Shown piece by piece: positions 62,896-64,000 of a stretch of DNA of 64,000 nt. This stretch comes from Orlajensenia sp037404875 (GTDB taxonomy: Bacteria; Actinomycetota; Actinomycetes; Actinomycetales; Microbacteriaceae): contig NZ_JBBELO010000027.1 of the NCBI RefSeq assembly GCF_037404875.1, forward strand, positions 62,001-126,000. The letters run 5' to 3'. The notes below the pieces were generated by a model that did no database searches, had not been told where the DNA came from, and was given only the letters and a program-made list of their open reading frames with translations. A program made the position numbers and the translations under genes. The first letter of the stretch is position 1, and the number at the start of each line of letters is the position of its first letter.

Positions 62896-63294
62896 CTAGC
62901 CCTCGGAGCCCTCCCGGCTGCGGCGGGTCTCCCGATCGTTGGCTCGTTGGATCGCCTCGACGAGCTCGTCCTTCGACATGGTCGAGCGACCCGACACGTC
63001 GAGCCGCTTGGCGAGGTCGTACAGGTGCTGCTTGGAGGCGTTCGCGTCGACGCCCCCGGCTGTGTCGCCGCTGCGATCGCTCGCGCCCTTGTCGCTCGGG
63101 CCCTTCTGCTCCTTCGCTTCCCAGTGGTCGCCGACCTTCTCGTACTGGTGCTTCAGGGCCGAGAACGCTGTGCGGTGCGCGCGCTCCCCCTCCCCGTAGG
63201 TCTCCACGGCGGAGTCGTGCGTCTCGATCCAGATCTCCTGCGCATGCTTCAGCGACCGGGCGATCGTCGAGGGCAGCTCTTCACGTGCGGGCAT
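62896..63294 (-). CDS. ChaB-like protein with C-terminal Rho-N/SAP-like domain
   Basis: 132 residues. AGGAGG precedes two adjacent ATGs; the second (63294) has the better spacing. N-terminal ChaB pattern: LPSTIARSLKHAQEIWIETHDSAVETYGEG, AHRTAFSALKHQYEKVGDHW (parts of a longer match). C-terminal residues ~88-120 (HLYDLAKRLDVSGRSTMSKD, LVEAIQRAN) resemble a SAP or Rho N-terminal helix-extension fold, suggesting nucleic-acid binding. ChaB is linked by name to cation transport regulation in E. coli; here it neighbours a Na+/H+ antiporter. Confidence 0.87.
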   Translation of the reverse strand: MPAREELPSTIARSLKHAQEIWIETHDSAVETYGEGERAHRTAFSALKHQYEKVGDHWEAKEQKGPSDKGASDRSGDTAGGVDANASKQHLYDLAKRLDVSGRSTMSKDELVEAIQRANDRETRRSREGSEG

Positions 63295-63369
63295 CATTCC
63301 TCCTGACCTCGGATTCCCTCACGCTAACGCGCCGGCCGCGCGTCGGCGAGGGGCTTCCTATCCTGCGAT

Positions 63370-63427
63370 CCACTTGCCATTCTTTGCGGGTTCAGGCGCC
63401 TTGGAAGCCGCAAAATGTGGCAAGTCG
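63370..63427. repeat. 58-bp palindromic element, copy 2 (degenerate arms)
   Basis: Arms 63370-63389 and 63408-63427 match at 16 of 20 positions and enclose an 18-base centre with AGGCGCCT. Against the reverse complement of copy 1 (40597-40654) the centre matches at 14 of 18 positions and arms share ACTTGCCA and TTGCGG. Lies between the ChaB-like and DDN-like divergent genes. Confidence 0.65.
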
Positions 63428-63508
63428 GCATGTCTCGACCTGCCGCGCCGCGCGAGCGCGCGCCAGACTTGGACTCAGCACAGGGCAGCGACGCCGAGGA
63501 GGATGCGG

Positions 63509-63973
63509 ATGACCGACGGCACGGGGCACAAGACCTACGAGCGTGGCCGCTGGCACCACCTCGAGAACCGGTTCACCAGCCTGCTCACCGGAGCCGGCCT
63601 CATCCCGAACACGTACCTGCTCACCACGATCGGGCGCAAGAGCGGGGAGCAGCGCCGCAACCCGGTGACGATCGTGCAGGAGGGCGGCCGGCGCTGGCTC
63701 GTCTCGCCGTACGGAATCGTGCCGTGGGTGCTCAACGTGCGCGTCAACGACGAGGTGACCCTGCGTCGGCGCGGCCGTGAGAGGCGGTTCCGCGTCGTGC
63801 CCGTCTCGGCCGAGGATGCGCGCCCCGTGCTGAAGCGCTACCTCGCGATGTCATCGGTGGTGCGGCCCTACTTCCGCGCCGACCGGCATGCACCCGTCGA
63901 GGATTTCGCGGCCGACGCCGCCGACCATCCGGTCTTCGAGCTCCTGCCCGTCGACGACGTGCGTGTTCCCTGA
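63509..63973 (+). CDS. DDN-like nitroreductase-family deazaflavin-dependent oxidoreductase
   Basis: 154 residues from ATG 63509, with AGGAGG 6 bases upstream. Split beta-barrel F420-binding family: HLENRFTSLLTGAGLIPNTY, LTTIGRKSGEQRRNPVTIV, WLVSPYGIVPWVLNVRVNDEV, VLKRYLAMSSVVRPYF. Related to mycobacterial Ddn, which reduces nitroimidazoles and quinones with F420H2. Supports an F420-producing actinobacterial host. Confidence 0.9.
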   Translation: MTDGTGHKTYERGRWHHLENRFTSLLTGAGLIPNTYLLTTIGRKSGEQRRNPVTIVQEGGRRWLVSPYGIVPWVLNVRVNDEVTLRRRGRERRFRVVPVSAEDARPVLKRYLAMSSVVRPYFRADRHAPVEDFAADAADHPVFELLPVDDVRVP

Positions 63974-64000
63974 TGACCGGCAGCGGCGCACGTACCCTCG

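Noticed and set aside
1..64000. tRNA, rRNA, CRISPR array, insertion sequence, integrase or att site
   Set aside because: Looked for at island borders and in gaps; none could be supported by eye. A tRNAscan and repeat search would settle this.

Overview
High-GC DNA with very frequent GGATGC/GCATCC hexamers, 4-bp ATGA/GTGA gene overlaps and TANNNT boxes a few bases upstream of start codons. Together with a DUF222/13E12 HNH protein, an LPXTG surface protein and a deazaflavin (F420)-type nitroreductase-fold protein, this points to an actinobacterial chromosome, most likely Microbacteriaceae. The assignment rests on style and gene content; there is no rRNA, tRNA or CRISPR array in the window.

Layout. 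1-11.6 kb: 3' part of a UvrD-like helicase; a secreted GH30 glycosidase with a divergent LacI regulator; a 13E12 HNH protein; a giant DUF11-repeat LPXTG protein; a MacB-like ABC ATPase/permease pair. 11.9-24.9 kb: a leftward, translationally coupled five-gene operon (HATPase-helicase giant, NERD-helicase, DrmA-like helicase, DrmB/DUF1998 protein, cytosine-C5 methyltransferase) with a divergent vsr. This is a DISARM-related defence locus of unusual composition. 25.1-29.7 kb: more accessory DNA, namely a frameshifted DUF433 gene, a DUF2510/coiled-coil/GIY-YIG-like protein, an N-formylglutamate amidohydrolase pair and a Phd-VapC toxin-antitoxin module. 29.8-48.1 kb: mainly chromosomal housekeeping and stress genes (HxlR plus a flavin oxidoreductase fusion, LtrA, MarR plus a quinone-oxidoreductase-like gene, AKR, SDR, LuxR response regulator plus GlsB, a second VapBC, an epoxide hydrolase). 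48.2-59.2 kb: a sugar or sugar-acid catabolic locus, with a seven-gene leftward operon (SAF-type oxidoreductase, ribose-type ABC importer, epimerase/dehydrogenase, beta-hydroxyacid dehydrogenase, amidohydrolase/lactonase) opposite a LacI-led four-gene rightward operon containing gluconokinase. 59.3-64 kb: small metabolic and stress genes, a Na+/H+ antiporter, a ChaB-like protein and a DDN-like protein.

The most interesting region is 11.9-24.9 kb. It has the DrmA/DrmB core and a DrmMII-type methyltransferase, but no phospholipase-D drmC and no recognisable drmE or drmD. Their place upstream is taken by a 1589-residue protein joining a sacsin/Hsp90-like ATPase domain to an SF2 helicase, and by a NERD nuclease-UvrD helicase protein. 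Vsr fits the methyltransferase, because it would repair T:G mismatches produced by 5-methylcytosine deamination. Non-coding signals worth attention are a 58-bp palindromic repeat present twice, twin operators between the LuxR and GlsB genes, a 13-bp-arm hairpin touching a ribosome binding site, and a recurring leaderless-promoter geometry.
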